In this document: piece by piece, positions 34,130 through 46,019 of the stretch
Layout of the letters: every line of letters starts with the position of its first letter
How positions within the stretch are numbered: position 1 is the first letter of the stretch
NCBI RefSeq assembly: GCF_029223585.1
Contig: NZ_CP119424.1
Location: 682,001-746,000, forward strand
DNA from: Photobacterium sp. DA100
GTDB lineage: Bacteria; Pseudomonadota; Gammaproteobacteria; Enterobacterales; Vibrionaceae
Length of the DNA: 64,000 nucleotides
Reading direction: 5' to 3'
The notes under the pieces: model-generated
Told to the model about the DNA's origin: nothing
The model's input: the letters and a program-made list of their open reading frames with translations, nothing else
The model's database searches: none
Position numbers and translations under genes: made by a program

Positions 34130-34145
34130 TGTGATATCGATCACA
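34130..34145. promoter_or_regulatory. CRP binding site, perfect 16-bp palindrome
   Basis: TGTGATATCGATCACA has both exact half-sites with a 6-base spacer and is fully self-complementary. It is centred about 63 bases upstream of the start of the leftward 93-residue membrane protein. Confidence 0.75.
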
Positions 34146-34215
34146 TATCTGATTGGGCTAAAACATAGTTATTATTTTCTTGATTCAAGGCAAATTCTCA
34201 GCAAGTTGCTCGATT

Positions 34216-34860
34216 TTAGAACGCGTAGCGAATACCAAGTTGATAGTTGGTCATCGAATATTTATCGATTGTCGCATAGGAGAAATTAGCCTCAATCTTC
34301 ATATTGTTCGAAACATTGAAGACATTACCTACGCGGTATTCATTATACTTTTCGTCAAGCTGCTCAAAGCGGAATGATGGCTCTATCATCCAATTGTCCA
34401 GCAGAAGGAGGCGTAGGCCGATGTCGGCACCCGCACCGGAATCACTGTATTTTTTATCCTTATTTCCGATGCTCTCTCCCTGTTTTAAATTGAGGTTGGC
34501 AATACCCACGGTCGAAAAGAGCGAAAGAGATGGCGAAAAGGGTTGGTAGAATCCAATACCTGCCATTTGGTGTGTGAGTGATACCTGGTTGCGCTTGGAC
34601 AACTCGACTTTTCCTGCCACGTATAGTCGATGTGCGAAGTTCCAGCTTCCTTTCAGGTAGGCTCCTGCCATGCTGTCAGCAACAGTTGTTCCATGGGTAT
34701 TGTCATAAAAATAATGGGAGGTGGTAAACTCATGGCTAAGCGCTGTGTATTGAAAGCCACCACTTATATAGTCGAATTCAGTTGTTGAAGTCTGAGCTTG
34801 GGCAAGAGTTGGGCTGAGTATCAAGGTCAATACAGAGAGTCTGGTCAGGATATTATTCAT
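34216..34860 (-). CDS. Small outer-membrane beta-barrel protein
   Basis: Outer-membrane protein of 214 residues. A signal peptide ends TLAQA. The mature protein alternates short amphipathic strands (YLKGSWNFAHRLYVAGKVEL, ADIGLRLLLLDNWMIEPSFR) and ends YQLGIRYAF, the usual C-terminal Phe signature. The size fits an 8- to 10-strand barrel of the OmpA/OmpX/OmpW size class, but I see no diagnostic OmpW or OmpX motif. It lies alone between the CRP-controlled membrane gene and the DUF4336 gene. Role unknown; adhesion, small-molecule passage or envelope integrity are all possible. Confidence 0.75.
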   Translation of the reverse strand: MNNILTRLSVLTLILSPTLAQAQTSTTEFDYISGGFQYTALSHEFTTSHYFYDNTHGTTVADSMAGAYLKGSWNFAHRLYVAGKVELSKRNQVSLTHQMAGIGFYQPFSPSLSLFSTVGIANLNLKQGESIGNKDKKYSDSGAGADIGLRLLLLDNWMIEPSFRFEQLDEKYNEYRVGNVFNVSNNMKIEANFSYATIDKYSMTNYQLGIRYAF

Positions 34861-34905
34861 GGCTATATTTGGCAGCTACTTAGTTTTGCTGCTAATCATA
34901 CAAGC

Positions 34906-34941
34906 ATAAAAACATCGTTCAATATTTTATTGAACGATGTT
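34906..34941 (-). terminator. Terminator of the DUF4336/malT side
   Basis: A perfect 14-bp stem, arms 34911-34924 and 34928-34941, with a 3-base loop. On the - strand it is followed by TTTTT, a good Rho-independent terminator downstream of the gene ending at 34986. Confidence 0.85.
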
Positions 34942-34985
34942 CGTATTTAATTGTAAGCGATATTGTAATCTGGTGTTTTTTCGAC

Positions 34986-35663
34986 CTAAAGGGCCCATTT
35001 GAAAGCGCTGTGGAAGATTGCCTTTCCGCCAGACTCAATGTTATGGCCATGGGATAGAATAATCCGGTCAAAAGGCCAGGTAAGGATTTCCTGCAGCGAT
35101 TGCCGTAACCTGGTTTTGTTCTTGAACGTCCAGCGCCAATAAAGTGGCATGGCAGGGTGCTGATAACAGCTATTAGCGAGAGCCAGCGCAATCGTAAATA
35201 CATTGGTGGAAGAGCGGAACCAAGCAAGGGTATCACCGACGATCAAGGTTTTGGATTCAGGATCACAAAAGATCACTTCTTCCATCCGGTCGCTGCCTCT
35301 CAGTAAAGTTTGATAGAGCTGGTGCTGCCAGATTTCAGGGCTTTTAGCACCAAGGGCATCATCAAATACAAGGTCGGTGCGTTTGTTTTGGAGGCCCGGC
35401 GGGGCAAAAAAATACGCCTCGGGATAGGCCAGCCACCACTCAGAAAGAAATAAGTGGTGGTTCATATTGGGGGTGACAATAGCTTGGATGGCACCAAGCT
35501 GGCTAAGTTCCAACTGGAGCGCGGTTGTCAGTTGGATTGGTGAGTGAATGAGCAGTTTGCCGTTATCAAGCCGGATTACTGTCATCCTTGCACCAACAGG
35601 TATGCCATTCAACTTGAATGGCATATCCTGATACCAGAGTCGATCCTTACTCCATTCTTTCAT
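34986..35663 (-). CDS. DUF4336-type protein (metallo-beta-lactamase-like fold)
   Basis: Protein of 225 residues. It opens with a pattern of the DUF4336 family: ARMTVIRLDNGKLLIHSPIQ, followed by TPNMNHHLFLSEW and later LIVGDTLAWF and DRIILSHGHNIESGG. The NHH, D and HGH positions resemble the metal ligands of metallo-beta-lactamase-fold hydrolases, though the HxHxDH motif is incomplete. No signal peptide. It is directly downstream of malT on the same strand (33-base gap), so it may be co-transcribed with the maltose activator. Substrate unknown. Confidence 0.7.
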   Translation of the reverse strand: MKEWSKDRLWYQDMPFKLNGIPVGARMTVIRLDNGKLLIHSPIQLTTALQLELSQLGAIQAIVTPNMNHHLFLSEWWLAYPEAYFFAPPGLQNKRTDLVFDDALGAKSPEIWQHQLYQTLLRGSDRMEEVIFCDPESKTLIVGDTLAWFRSSTNVFTIALALANSCYQHPAMPLYWRWTFKNKTRLRQSLQEILTWPFDRIILSHGHNIESGGKAIFHSAFKWAL

Positions 35664-35696
35664 CGGTTATCCTTAACCAGATTTACTAGTGTTAGG

Positions 35697-38405
35697 CTAG
35701 AAGCCCATTAATTTTAGTAAATTTTCCGCCGTTTCAATAGCCTGCTGTCTATTTGCGATATTAAGTTTTTGGTACAGGTTACGAATGTGGGTCTTGATTG
35801 TCGTCGATGCCACATCCAGCTCCGAGGCAATCTGCTCATTGCTGTAACCGGTATAGATCAGCCCAAGTACCTGCCACTCCCGTTGGGTCAGTGGGCTGGT
35901 ACGGATGAGTTCGGGTACATCTGGCAAGTTGAGCAGTTTTTCGACGAAGTTTTCATCAAAGTGAACTGAGCGGTTACGCTCCTTGCTTGTCATTTCCCTG
36001 AGCAGTTGGCGCGCACGGTGAAGCTCTAGTTCGTTGAGTGCTTTAGTGTCAACTAACTCCTGGATCAGATCGCAGATCTGGCTACCGTCACACAGGAAGA
36101 TACCCACCATGCCGGTACTGTTCGTCAGCTCGAGCGCTTGCTTGATTTGCTGCAGGGCTAACTCTCTGCGCCCCTGGCGTTTGCTCAGTACGGCTTGAAC
36201 CACAAGGTTGCGGTTCTTATCAGTGATCAGGTTGTGTTTATTACAGCTCTCATCCAGCATAGTGAAAATCGCTTCGGCACGGTCGAATTCACCGATATTG
36301 ACACACGCACGGCCAATGTTGCGCCACTGTAACTGCTGGAAGTGGTTACAGGCTGCTTCCGGTTGCTCTGCATGCAGCAGCCATTGCTGGATGCTATCCA
36401 TATCACTGGTCATTTGCCAGAACAACAAATTGGCCAGATCAGTATTGGCGCGCCAGTCAATGTGGTAGACCGAGCGGCTCATCAAGCTGTTACACAGGTC
36501 AAGATAGCGGCTTGCTTTGTCTATCTCGCCACGGGTGATGGCGATTCGCGCCAGCATCGAGTAGGCATGAAGTGACTTGGTCTCGTCATAGGGGGCAAGC
36601 ACTTCTAAGCTTTTCAGGGCTGATTCTTCGGCTTCCTCAAGGCGATTCCAGCACCAGAGGATTTGCGCTCGAAGACGAAGCAGGAACTCGTGAAGTGGTA
36701 CTTGCTGCAGGTGTTGCTCTTTAACTAACTTGAAAGCTTGTTCAAGCAATTCATAGGCATTTTGTACATAGCCTTGGGCCAATAAAATTTCAGCCTGCTG
36801 CAGTAGCGCCCACAAAGCTTGGTGATAGACATGGTACTGGCGGGCCATTTTCTCAGTCTGCTGCATCATGGGCAGTGCACGGCTTAGGTTGCCCAGGCAG
36901 TGATGGACTTCACCCACAACGGACGTTGCGACAATACGGCTACGGTACGTTGTCGATGGCAGTTGGCCTAGTGCTTGCTCGGATAATATCAGTGCATCGT
37001 CCGGTTTACCTTGGTTGATGGCCACTTGTGCTCGAAGGGCATTGAACTCACCCTGCAGGGCATCATCGAGATCGATGTTGCGTTTGGTAAATTCGGCTTC
37101 TGTCTCCACAATCATGTCGCCAACATCGTTGTATAAATGCTGGCTTTGCAGTAGCCACATGTGGAGAAGGTTGAGGCGCGGCTGGGTGTAAAGCTCTTCG
37201 GCGTCGATTTTGCCCAAGGCATCCTGCAGTAGCTTCATTTCACCATGGTGGAACATTTCCCAGCCAAAATCGCACAGGATGTCGATAACCAGTTTGGTAT
37301 CTCCACACTTCTGCGCATGAAGTAACGCCTGCTGCGGTGAGTTTTGTTTCAACCAAGCCTTGGCCGCCAGTGCATGCAACTCCGCCCGCTGTTGCGGAAT
37401 TTGGGAGTAGCGCTGGTGGCGGAGGAATTCGGCAAACAGGTTGTGGAAGCGATACCAGTTGTTGTCCCCCTCAAGAGTATTGAGGAACAGGCCGAAGCGG
37501 TTGAGCGATTCGAGAATGGCCAGTGCGTCACTACGCCCTGTGAGGTCGGTCACCAATTGTGCATTGAACATATCAAGCACAGAGCACTGCAACAGGAACT
37601 GCCGGGTTTCACCGTCAAGTAGGTCAAAAACTTCTTCAGCGAGGTAATCCCACAGATGGCCGCGATTGAAGCTTGCCATCGACTCGGCAGACTCTACCAG
37701 GTTATGGGGTTTTTGCTGGGCGTGAAGGGCAATTAGCTGTAAGGCGGATGGCCAACCTTCGACTTGATGGTGCAGGGACTTCAACACGTTGGCTTCGATA
37801 TTTTCACCGATACGTTTATTGAAGAAGCGTGTGGTTTCTTCTTCATCGAATGCCAGCAGATCGTTATCTACTTCGATGAGCAAATCTCGAATACGCAGGT
37901 TGGCTGTACCCAGCGGCGGCAGGGTACGGCTGGTCACAACTAGCGTCAGGTTGTCAGGCATGTGCTTGAGGAAAAAGCGCAGGCCGTCATGTATATCGTC
38001 ATTGTTGATCAGGTGGTAGTCATCAAGAACAATGTATGTTTGGTCATGGTATTCAGCTAACTCGCCAAAAAGTTCGCTAAATAGCGTTGATAAGCAAGCA
38101 AACTGGCGGCGCTCTGCCATAGCCTGGGTTTTCAAGCATGCGTTGTTGGTGGCTTTGTTTATTGTTTGGAGAAGATAATTTGCAAAGCGGAAGGTATCGT
38201 TGTCGTTTTCGTCAATATTAAACCAACCGGTATGCGGGTGCTCATTCAACCATTGGGCTGCCATGGTGGTTTTGCCATAGCCCGCAGGAGATCGAAACAG
38301 CACAAGACGGTAGAACGGAGCCTGCTCTAGCGATTCCAGCAAACGGGGACGTAGTATCGCATTATGAAGGCGTGCTGGACGAGTTAATTTAGATGGTATC
38401 CACAT
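35697..38405 (-). CDS. malT: Maltose regulon transcriptional activator MalT
   Basis: ATP- and maltotriose-dependent activator, 902 residues, the typical MalT length (E. coli 901). N-terminal STAND NTPase with Walker [12 protein letters not shown] (about residues 39-49) and [11 protein letters not shown] (Walker B), then a winged-helix and arm region, a long TPR/SUPR-like sensor (~440-800), and a C-terminal LuxR-type helix-turn-helix ([20 protein letters not shown], then [20 protein letters not shown]). It is divergent from malP, and MalT boxes lie in the gap, so it activates malPQ and possibly itself. Oligomerises on maltotriose and ATP in known members. Confidence 0.97.
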   Translation of the reverse strand: MWIPSKLTRPARLHNAILRPRLLESLEQAPFYRLVLFRSPAGYGKTTMAAQWLNEHPHTGWFNIDENDNDTFRFANYLLQTINKATNNACLKTQAMAERRQFACLSTLFSELFGELAEYHDQTYIVLDDYHLINNDDIHDGLRFFLKHMPDNLTLVVTSRTLPPLGTANLRIRDLLIEVDNDLLAFDEEETTRFFNKRIGENIEANVLKSLHHQVEGWPSALQLIALHAQQKPHNLVESAESMASFNRGHLWDYLAEEVFDLLDGETRQFLLQCSVLDMFNAQLVTDLTGRSDALAILESLNRFGLFLNTLEGDNNWYRFHNLFAEFLRHQRYSQIPQQRAELHALAAKAWLKQNSPQQALLHAQKCGDTKLVIDILCDFGWEMFHHGEMKLLQDALGKIDAEELYTQPRLNLLHMWLLQSQHLYNDVGDMIVETEAEFTKRNIDLDDALQGEFNALRAQVAINQGKPDDALILSEQALGQLPSTTYRSRIVATSVVGEVHHCLGNLSRALPMMQQTEKMARQYHVYHQALWALLQQAEILLAQGYVQNAYELLEQAFKLVKEQHLQQVPLHEFLLRLRAQILWCWNRLEEAEESALKSLEVLAPYDETKSLHAYSMLARIAITRGEIDKASRYLDLCNSLMSRSVYHIDWRANTDLANLLFWQMTSDMDSIQQWLLHAEQPEAACNHFQQLQWRNIGRACVNIGEFDRAEAIFTMLDESCNKHNLITDKNRNLVVQAVLSKRQGRRELALQQIKQALELTNSTGMVGIFLCDGSQICDLIQELVDTKALNELELHRARQLLREMTSKERNRSVHFDENFVEKLLNLPDVPELIRTSPLTQREWQVLGLIYTGYSNEQIASELDVASTTIKTHIRNLYQKLNIANRQQAIETAENLLKLMGF

Positions 38406-38592
38406 AGTCTTGCTATCTTATTCTAAGGTTTCAGTTCCATTGTTGCTCAGGAGCGTAGCTCTGAATGTAATATGTTATCTGAGCATTTATGCCATGTAAT
38501 CCTGGTTATCATTTCAAAAAATTGCAGTATGGCATTTGATCTAGTCGATAACTTTGACAGCGCATCAGGTTGAATTCAGCAAAAGTTGCTAA

Positions 38593-38820
38593 CTCATCCC
38601 TATATTTATGACACGGTTCACATATCTCAGATCTTTCAACATCACCTATCTATCTAATTGCACATGGAAATGTAGTCTGTAGTTGTGACTTTAAATGCAT
38701 ATGGATGGGCGTTTAAGTCTTTCTCCACCCCAGATTTTTGCATCATGTCACAGAAAGTGGGGGAGTTTCATAACTACGCCCCTACCACTCATCCCTACTC
38801 CTCCCCGAATCGGGAGGATG
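38593..38820. promoter_or_regulatory. malT/malP control region with MalT boxes
   Basis: Matches to the MalT box core (GGGGA-T/G-GAGG type): CTCATCCC 38593-38600, CTCCACCCC 38723-38731, GGGGGAG 38759-38765, CTCATCCC 38788-38795, CTCCTCCCC 38798-38806 and GGGAGGATG 38812-38820. The last four form a tight array 65-130 bases before malP, as expected for cooperative MalT binding. An open frame across the array has no support as a gene. Confidence 0.7.
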
Positions 38821-38885
38821 TTAGCGCTGATAATTACAGGCAAGATTGTCAGCAGTTGGAAATAATCCTAGAGCGAGATTGAACC

Positions 38886-41345
38886 ATGCCTAAGAATGGT
38901 CAGACACAACAATTCAATAAAGCTGCTTTTAAAGCGGCAGTAGAAAAACACCTAACAACAACTTACGCAGCAACAGATGAAACGGCGACGACTCGCAGTT
39001 GGTATTTGGCAATGGGTAAAGCGCTGGCTGAAATCAGCACCGGCAACCTATTGGCGACAGAAAAGAATCTTGCTGAGCAGAAAGCACGCGGTGTGAACTA
39101 TCTTTCACTGGAGTTTCTGATCGGCCGCCTTACCGGCAACAACCTAATCAGCATGGGTCTATACGAAAACGTTGCTGAAGCTATGGAAGAGATGGGCCAG
39201 AACCTGACTGACCTGTTGGAAGAAGAGCGTGACCCTGCACTGGGTAACGGTGGTCTGGGTCGTCTAGCGGCTTGTTTCATGGATTCCCTGGCTGCACAAG
39301 AGTATCCAGCAGTTGGTTACGGTCTTCACTATGAATACGGTCTGTTCCGTCAGTCTTTTGTTGACGGTCGTCAGGTTGAAGCACCGGATGCATGGCGTGG
39401 TATCGAAGGCTACCCATGGGAAGTACTTCGTCCTGAGCTGGCACAAGAAGTTAGCCTATACGGTCATGTTGAAGCTTACACCGATGAAAACGGTGTTGAG
39501 TGCCGCCGCTGGGTACCGGGTATGACGGTAGAAGGTGTGGCATGGGACCTACCGATTGTCGGTTACGACAACAAGAGTGTTTACCCGCTACGCCTTTGGG
39601 AGTGCCGCTCAAACGCGCCGTTCAACCTAGCGCGTTTCAATGATGGTGACTATGTTGGTGCACAGTACTCGGCACTAGAAGCAGGTAACGTCACTAAAGT
39701 TCTATACCCGAACGACAACCATGATCAAGGTAAAGCACTGCGCCTGATGCAGCAGTACTTCCACTGCGCTTGTTCGGTTGCTGACATCCTTCGCCGCCAC
39801 GAAGCTGCGGGTAACACTATCGAGTCACTAGCTGAACTGGAAACTATCCAGTTGAACGATACTCACCCAACTATCGCTATCCCTGAGCTTATGCGCATCC
39901 TTTTGGACGAGTACAAGCTAGGTTGGGACAAGGCGTGGGAAATTTCGTCGAAGACGTTTGCCTACACTAACCACACCTTGCTGCCAGAAGCGCTGGAAAC
40001 ATGGAGCGAAGCACTGATCCAGCAGATGCTGCCTCGCCACATGGAGATCATCTTTGAAATTAACCACCGCTTCATGAAGCTGGTTGAACAAACTTGGCCG
40101 GGCAACAACGAAGTGAAGCGCAAGCTTTCCATCATTCAGGAAGGCCCACACCGCATGGTTCGCATGGCTAACCTCTGCGTCGTGAGCACTTACGCGGTGA
40201 ACGGTGTTGCAGCACTGCACTCAGAGCTGGTCAAGCGCGATCTGTTCCCTGAGTTCAACGAGCTGTTCCCTGGCCGTTTGACCAACGTGACCAACGGTGT
40301 AACGCCACGTCGCTGGATCAAATACTGTAACCCAGGCCTTTCTGCGCTGATCAGCGAGAAAGTGGGTAACGACTGGCCAGCTAACCTCGAGAAAATCGCA
40401 GGCCTAGAGAAATTCGCTGACGATGAAGCGTTCCAGAAGCGCTACATGGCAGTGAAGAAAGAGAACAAGCAGCGTTTGGCTGACTGGGTAGAAGAGAATA
40501 TGGGTATCGAACTGGATACTGATGCTATCTTCGATATCCAAATCAAGCGTTTGCACGAATACAAGCGTCAGCACCTTAACTTGTTGCACATTCTGGCGCT
40601 GTACCATCGCCTACTGAACGATCCAACGTTCGATATGCACCCGCGTGTATTCTTCTTCGGGGCGAAAGCTGCTCCAGGTTACGCACTGGCGAAAGACATT
40701 ATCTTTGCGATCAATAAAGTGGCAGAGAAAGTGAACAACGACCCGCGTCTTGGCGGTAAGCTGAAAGTGGTATTTATTCCAGATTACCGCGTCAGCCTGG
40801 CTGAAATCCTGTTCCCTGCTGCTGATGTATCTGAGCAGATTTCAACTGCCGGTAAAGAAGCATCAGGTACGGGTAACATGAAGTTCGCTATGAACGGTGC
40901 ACTGACTATCGGTACGATGGACGGCGCAAACGTCGAAATGCGCGAAGAAGTGGGCGATGAAAACATCTTCATCTTCGGCCTACTGGTCGATGAAGTACAA
41001 AAACTAAAACAAGAGGGTTACGACCCTTACCGTTACTACCATGCTGATAGCCTTCTACGCGCAGCACTGGATTTGTTAGAGACTGATGAATTCACACCAG
41101 GCAACCCTGGCCAGCTAGCGGCAATTCGCCATAACTTGCTGGACGGCGGTGACCCATACCTGGTACTGGCTGACTTTGCCGATTACGTGAAGACGCACGA
41201 GAAGATCGATGCTGAATACCGTGACCAGAAGACATGGGCTCGCAAGGCCATTCTGAACACGGCACTGATGAGCAAGTTCAGTTCAGACCGTAGTATTCGA
41301 GACTACGCTAACAACATCTGGAAACTAGAGCCAGTTTCACTGTAA
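38886..41345 (+). CDS. malP: Maltodextrin/glycogen phosphorylase
   Basis: Releases glucose 1-phosphate from the non-reducing end of maltodextrins; 819 residues, GT35. The pyridoxal-phosphate lysine is K666 in [14 protein letters not shown]. Other family marks are [30 protein letters not shown] and [16 protein letters not shown]. Position behind MalT boxes and in front of malQ identifies it as MalP rather than GlgP, although the enzymes are homologous. Adjacent glgB suggests that here it may also serve glycogen. Codon use is strongly biased (few rare codons), in line with a highly expressed gene. Confidence 0.95.
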   Translation: MPKNGQTQQFNKAAFKAAVEKHLTTTYAATDETATTRSWYLAMGKALAEISTGNLLATEKNLAEQKARGVNYLSLEFLIGRLTGNNLISMGLYENVAEAMEEMGQNLTDLLEEERDPALGNGGLGRLAACFMDSLAAQEYPAVGYGLHYEYGLFRQSFVDGRQVEAPDAWRGIEGYPWEVLRPELAQEVSLYGHVEAYTDENGVECRRWVPGMTVEGVAWDLPIVGYDNKSVYPLRLWECRSNAPFNLARFNDGDYVGAQYSALEAGNVTKVLYPNDNHDQGKALRLMQQYFHCACSVADILRRHEAAGNTIESLAELETIQLNDTHPTIAIPELMRILLDEYKLGWDKAWEISSKTFAYTNHTLLPEALETWSEALIQQMLPRHMEIIFEINHRFMKLVEQTWPGNNEVKRKLSIIQEGPHRMVRMANLCVVSTYAVNGVAALHSELVKRDLFPEFNELFPGRLTNVTNGVTPRRWIKYCNPGLSALISEKVGNDWPANLEKIAGLEKFADDEAFQKRYMAVKKENKQRLADWVEENMGIELDTDAIFDIQIKRLHEYKRQHLNLLHILALYHRLLNDPTFDMHPRVFFFGAKAAPGYALAKDIIFAINKVAEKVNNDPRLGGKLKVVFIPDYRVSLAEILFPAADVSEQISTAGKEASGTGNMKFAMNGALTIGTMDGANVEMREEVGDENIFIFGLLVDEVQKLKQEGYDPYRYYHADSLLRAALDLLETDEFTPGNPGQLAAIRHNLLDGGDPYLVLADFADYVKTHEKIDAEYRDQKTWARKAILNTALMSKFSSDRSIRDYANNIWKLEPVSL

Positions 41346-41397
41346 CGGCTCTATCCTGCACAAAGTACGAATTGATATCAGCAAAACTTTAACATCG

Positions 41398-41417
41398 TAG
41401 CGGCCGAAAGGCCGCTA
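41398..41417 (+). other. Intercistronic hairpin malP-malQ
   Basis: TAGCGGCC-GAAA-GGCCGCTA: an 8-bp GC-rich stem closed by a GNRA tetraloop, ending shortly before the malQ Shine-Dalgarno (GGAGAG). No U-run, so it probably stabilises the malP message rather than ending it. Confidence 0.5.
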
Positions 41418-41429
41418 ACGGAGAGAACG

Positions 41430-43613
41430 ATGAAAGACGATCAAGTATTAAAACAAGTCGCTGACATGGTAGGCATTGCCGATAACTATGTCAGTGCTTG
41501 GGGGGATGAAGCGCAAGTTGACAGCGATACAATCCGTCGCCTGTTGGCAGCGCTAGGTTATGACACCAAAAGCGATGAAGCCTTGCTGGAATCAGCGAAC
41601 AAGAAACTGCGCCCAGATGTTCTGGCACCTGTTAAGGTGGTACGCAGCGGTGAGCCAATGCACATTGAAATGCATTTGGGGCAAAGTGCACGTATCAGCG
41701 ATTTCAGCTGGCGCCTGGAAACCGAGCAGGGTGAGGTGCTGGAAGGCTGGCTGCAGTCTCAGCTTGTAACAGACGAGCGTGCAGACGGCGGGACGTTGGT
41801 ATTTGCTTTGCCGGATGACTTGGCCTGGGGTTATCACAAGCTAGAGGTGTTCCGTAAGCGTCGTAAATCTCCTTTCGAAATGACTTTGATCGTTACTCCG
41901 ACTTCTTGCTTTAAACAGGAAGATCTGCTGAATAACAAGAAGCTCTGGGGTACTAGCGTTCAGCTGTATTCAATTCGTACTAACCACAACTGGGGTATTG
42001 GTGACTTTGGCGATCTGAAGCAGCTGGTTGCCGATGTCGCTGCCCGTGGTGGTGACTTTGTGGGTTTGAACCCAATCCACTCCTTATTCCCAGCTAACCC
42101 TGAAGGTGCGAGCCCGTACAGCCCATCTTCACGCCGTTGGCTGAACCTGATGTATATCGATGTTAGCTCGGTAACCGAGTTTGCACAGTGTGATGAAGCG
42201 CAGCAACTTGTGGGCAGCCCTGAGTTCCAGCAGCGCTTGAATGAAGCGCGTAACGCGAACTGGGTGAACTACAGCGAAGTGTCTTGTCTGAAGATGGCCG
42301 TTCTACCTTTGCTGTTCAAAACGTTCAGTGAGCGTCATCTTGAGAAAAACACAGCACGTGCTCAGCAGTTCCTGAAGTTTGTCGAACAGGGCGGTGAGAG
42401 CCTATTGCACCAAGCGGCATTCGATGCACTGCATGCCGAGCTGAAAAAAGAAGACGAAAATACTTGGGGCTGGCCTGTTTTCCCAGAGCAGTACCGCCAC
42501 TTTGACAACGCTGCGGTCCAGACTTTCATCAAGAAAAACTACCAACAAGTACAGCTATTCATGTACCTGCAGTGGCTGGCCGATACCCAATTGGCTGAGG
42601 TCAATGAGTTGGCTAACGAGAAGGGCATGACGATTGGTCTGTACCGTGACCTAGCTGTAGGTGTCTGTGATTCTGGCTCAGAGACTTGGGCTGACCATGG
42701 TGCTCTGTGTCAGGACGTTAGTGTGGGCGCGCCGCCAGATATTCTTGGCCCTCTAGGCCAGAACTGGGGTCTGCCGCCGCTGAACCCTGAAGTGCTTAAA
42801 GAGCGCGCTTACGAGCCGTTCATTCAGCTTCTTCGTGCCAATATGCGCAGCTGCGGTGCACTACGTATTGACCACGTTCTTGGTCTACTTCGCCTATGGT
42901 GGATCCCTAAAGGTGAATCGGCGAAGAACGGTGCGTACATGTACTACCCGGTTGAAGACATGATGTCGATTTTGGCACTTGAAAGCCACCGTTACCAGTG
43001 TACGGTTATTGGCGAAGACCTTGGTACTGTTCCTGACGAAATTGTAGATAAGTTGGCAACAGCTGGTATTCACTCATACAAGGTGTTCTTCTTCGAAACA
43101 GCCGAAGACGGTGGCTTCTACTCACCTAAGCACTATGCAGAGCAGTCTATGTCTGCCCTGTGTACGCATGATATGCCGACCCTACGTGGCTTCTGGCACT
43201 GTGATGACCTAAAAATGGGTGAAGAGCTAGGGTTATATCCGAACAAAGAGCAACTGGCTGGTTTGTTCGATAGCCGTGCCGAAAGCAAGCAAAAAATCCT
43301 TGATAGTTTAGCTTGGCATGGTTATCTTCCTGAAGGGGTTGGGCATAATGCTGCATATGTGCCGATGGATCAGCACTTAAGTGAAGCCATGCAACTCCAC
43401 CTAGCTGCCGGCTCTAGTGCATTGTTGAGCCTACAGCTGGAAGATTGGCTAGAAATGGACAAGCCTGTCAATATTCCGGGTACGGTTGATGAGTATCCGA
43501 ACTGGCGCCGTAAACTATCGACGACTTTGGACGATATCTTCACTCGCCAGAATATTGTTGACTTGACTCGTCGTTTGACCGAAACACGAGAAGAAGCATC
43601 AAAAAATAAGTAA
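41430..43613 (+). CDS. malQ: 4-alpha-glucanotransferase (amylomaltase)
   Basis: Transfers maltosyl and longer dextrinyl groups between maltodextrins and releases glucose; GH77, 727 residues including the N-terminal ~130-residue domain seen in enterobacterial and vibrio MalQ. Catalytic residues read as D481 ([10 protein letters not shown]), E529 ([10 protein letters not shown]) and D581 ([10 protein letters not shown]). The start follows GGAGAGAA. It is 84 bases after malP and 16 before glgB, so malPQ-glgB can be one transcript. Cytoplasmic, works with MalP to feed glucose 1-phosphate and glucose to glycolysis. Confidence 0.97.
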   Translation: MKDDQVLKQVADMVGIADNYVSAWGDEAQVDSDTIRRLLAALGYDTKSDEALLESANKKLRPDVLAPVKVVRSGEPMHIEMHLGQSARISDFSWRLETEQGEVLEGWLQSQLVTDERADGGTLVFALPDDLAWGYHKLEVFRKRRKSPFEMTLIVTPTSCFKQEDLLNNKKLWGTSVQLYSIRTNHNWGIGDFGDLKQLVADVAARGGDFVGLNPIHSLFPANPEGASPYSPSSRRWLNLMYIDVSSVTEFAQCDEAQQLVGSPEFQQRLNEARNANWVNYSEVSCLKMAVLPLLFKTFSERHLEKNTARAQQFLKFVEQGGESLLHQAAFDALHAELKKEDENTWGWPVFPEQYRHFDNAAVQTFIKKNYQQVQLFMYLQWLADTQLAEVNELANEKGMTIGLYRDLAVGVCDSGSETWADHGALCQDVSVGAPPDILGPLGQNWGLPPLNPEVLKERAYEPFIQLLRANMRSCGALRIDHVLGLLRLWWIPKGESAKNGAYMYYPVEDMMSILALESHRYQCTVIGEDLGTVPDEIVDKLATAGIHSYKVFFFETAEDGGFYSPKHYAEQSMSALCTHDMPTLRGFWHCDDLKMGEELGLYPNKEQLAGLFDSRAESKQKILDSLAWHGYLPEGVGHNAAYVPMDQHLSEAMQLHLAAGSSALLSLQLEDWLEMDKPVNIPGTVDEYPNWRRKLSTTLDDIFTRQNIVDLTRRLTETREEASKNK

Positions 43614-43629
43614 TATCAGGAGTAATGCG

Positions 43630-45810
43630 TTGGACACATCTACAGTGACCCGCAGTGATAAGGAATATATGCAGCTCGAGAGAGCTGCATTTTCAGACCC
43701 ATTTTCATTTTTAGGCCCTCAATACCAGTCAACGGATATTGCACTTCGTGTGTACATGCCGGGGGCTGACTCTATTGAAGTAATAACTGAAAACGGTGAA
43801 CGTTTTACCCTCACACGCGAAGCCGATAGCGGTTTTGTGCTTGAAGGTGATTTCGATTTTACCACTGCATTATATCAACTTGTCGTTAACTGGCCGCAAG
43901 GCGAACAAACGATTTACGATCCTTACCAGTTCCATAATCTGATTCAGTCAGGTGACGTGCTAACCGACCCATCGCTCATGCACAGTGAGATGGGGGCCCA
44001 GCTGATCACCCTGAACCGAGGTCATTCATCCGTCTCTGGTGTACGCTTTCTTGTTTTTGCACCGAATGCCTCTGCAGTAAGTGTCGTTGGCCACTTCAAT
44101 GCATGGGATGGCCGCCGTCACCCAATGCAGCGCCTTGATGATGGTTTGTGGGGGCTATTTATTCCTGAACTGGAAGAAGGTACCCACTATAAATTTGAAC
44201 TTAAAGACAGTGCCGGCGAAGGGTTACCACATAAAGCGGATCCTTGGGGCTACGAGTCTGAGCAATACCCGTCTTTTGCATCAAAAGTCTACGACCAGGC
44301 GAAATATACTTGGCAAGATGGTGTATGGCAAAACCGCCCGGTTACGGCTAAGCACCAGCAGGCTTTGTCATTCTATGAACTGCATGCCGGTTCATGGCGC
44401 AAGAACGACCAAGGCGAGTTCCTTAACTACCGTGAACTGGCGGAAGAGCTTATCCCGTATCTGAGCGATATGGGCTACACCCATGTTGAGCTGATGCCTG
44501 TATCTGAACACCCATTTTATGGTTCTTGGGGTTACCAGCCAATCGGCCTGTTTTCGCCAACCAGTCGCTTCGGTTCGCCGGATGACTTTAAGTACTTCGT
44601 AGATAAGTGCCACCAGGCGAACATTGGCGTGGTATTGGACTGGGTACCAGCCCACTTCCCATCTGATGATCACGGTTTGGCAAACTTCGATGGTACCGCA
44701 TTGTTCAACGATCCGGATCCGCGTCGTGGCTGGCACCAGGATTGGCAGAGCTATATCTATGACTATGGTCGCGACCATGTCAGACGCTTTCTTGTCTCAA
44801 ATGCGCTGTTCTGGTTCGAGCACTACCATATTGATGGCCTGCGTGTTGATGCGGTTGCCTCTATGCTCTACTTGGATTACTCCCGTGAACACGATCAGTG
44901 GATCCCTAACCACGAAGGTGGAAATGTTAACTTTGATGCGGTGAGCTTGCTGCGATGGGTCAATGAGGAGGTTTACCGCCATTACCCGAATGCAATGACC
45001 ATTGCTGAAGAATCGACAGCATTCCCGGGCGTCACTAAACCGACTGACATGGGCGGTTTGGGCTTTGGCTTCAAGTGGAACATGGGTTGGATGCACGACA
45101 GCCTTTCCTATATCAAGGAAGAGCCGATTCATCGTAGTTACCATCACAACACCATTACTTTCCCTATGGTGTATGCATTCAGTGAAAACTACGTGCTGTC
45201 GTTGTCACACGATGAAGTAGTGTACGGCAAGGGTTCGTTGCTGGATAAAATGCCGGGTGACGAGTGGCAGAAAACCGCCAACTTGCGTGCATACATGGGT
45301 TACATGTATGGCCAGCCGGGCAAGAAGCTTAACTTTATGGGTGCTGAAATCGCCCAGAGTGCAGAGTGGAACCATGACGGCCAGCTGGAATGGCACTGGC
45401 TTCAGTACCCACGCCATAGCGGCATGCAGGCACTGGTTAAAGATCTGAATGCCTTGTATACCTCAGAGCCAGCGATGTATGAGCAAGATTGCGATCCTGC
45501 CGGTTTTGAATGGCGAGTTCAAGACGATGCCGGTAATAGTATTTTGGCCCATGAACGTATTGCGCTTAATGGTGACAAGGTACTTGTGGTATCGAACTTT
45601 ACCCCGGTACCACGTGAAGGCTATTTGCTTGGTGTGCCGGCTGAAGGTGAATATGAATTGCTGCTTAATACGGATGATGAGAAATACTGGGGTAGTAATG
45701 CACCGGTTAAGGCATCTATCGCGACAGAGCAGGTTGCCAGCCATGGCCTTGAGCAGTCTATTGCTGTTGACTTGCCGCCATTGGCGACAGTGTTCTACCG
45801 CTTTAAGTAA
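43630..45810 (+). CDS. glgB: 1,4-alpha-glucan branching enzyme
   Basis: Makes alpha-1,6 branches in glycogen; GH13, 726 residues. An N-terminal region and a CBM48 domain ([19 protein letters not shown], about residues 138-156) precede the barrel. Catalytic residues are D407 ([12 protein letters not shown]), E460 (TIAEES) and the Asp in [11 protein letters not shown]. Starts with TTG 43630, supported by AGGAG seven bases upstream; an overlapping ATG is out of frame. It is placed after malQ as in Vibrio cholerae, so glycogen branching is wired to the maltose regulon. No glgC or glgA occurs in the window. A terminator follows. Confidence 0.96.
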   Translation: MDTSTVTRSDKEYMQLERAAFSDPFSFLGPQYQSTDIALRVYMPGADSIEVITENGERFTLTREADSGFVLEGDFDFTTALYQLVVNWPQGEQTIYDPYQFHNLIQSGDVLTDPSLMHSEMGAQLITLNRGHSSVSGVRFLVFAPNASAVSVVGHFNAWDGRRHPMQRLDDGLWGLFIPELEEGTHYKFELKDSAGEGLPHKADPWGYESEQYPSFASKVYDQAKYTWQDGVWQNRPVTAKHQQALSFYELHAGSWRKNDQGEFLNYRELAEELIPYLSDMGYTHVELMPVSEHPFYGSWGYQPIGLFSPTSRFGSPDDFKYFVDKCHQANIGVVLDWVPAHFPSDDHGLANFDGTALFNDPDPRRGWHQDWQSYIYDYGRDHVRRFLVSNALFWFEHYHIDGLRVDAVASMLYLDYSREHDQWIPNHEGGNVNFDAVSLLRWVNEEVYRHYPNAMTIAEESTAFPGVTKPTDMGGLGFGFKWNMGWMHDSLSYIKEEPIHRSYHHNTITFPMVYAFSENYVLSLSHDEVVYGKGSLLDKMPGDEWQKTANLRAYMGYMYGQPGKKLNFMGAEIAQSAEWNHDGQLEWHWLQYPRHSGMQALVKDLNALYTSEPAMYEQDCDPAGFEWRVQDDAGNSILAHERIALNGDKVLVVSNFTPVPREGYLLGVPAEGEYELLLNTDDEKYWGSNAPVKASIATEQVASHGLEQSIAVDLPPLATVFYRFK

Positions 45811-45830
45811 TCGCTAAACTTCATAGATAA

Positions 45831-45858
45831 AAAACCCGCAGACTTTGCGGGTTTTTTT
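45831..45858 (+). terminator. Terminator of malPQ-glgB
   Basis: AAAACCCGCA (45831-45840), loop GACTT, TGCGGGTTTT (45846-45855) followed by further T. Classic Rho-independent terminator 20 bases after glgB. Confidence 0.9.
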
Positions 45859-46019
45859 ATATTTGTTGTCGGCATAATTCTACCAATGACAAACGTAACA
45901 ATTTTTTTGAGAACTATGTCACTTTTTTAGTGCGCGGTTCAGTAGTGGTTAATTAATGAGGTGCAACGATTTGTAACAAAGAACCCCGTGAGGGATTTCA
46001 CTAAAATGAAGAAAATATT

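Noticed and set aside
38606..38622. TGACA...TTCACA as CRP site between malT and malP
   Set aside because: One half-site has two mismatches to TGTGA; too weak to call.
38685..38882. Open frame of 65 codons between malT and malP
   Set aside because: It runs through the MalT-box array and promoter, has no Shine-Dalgarno and no protein-like features.
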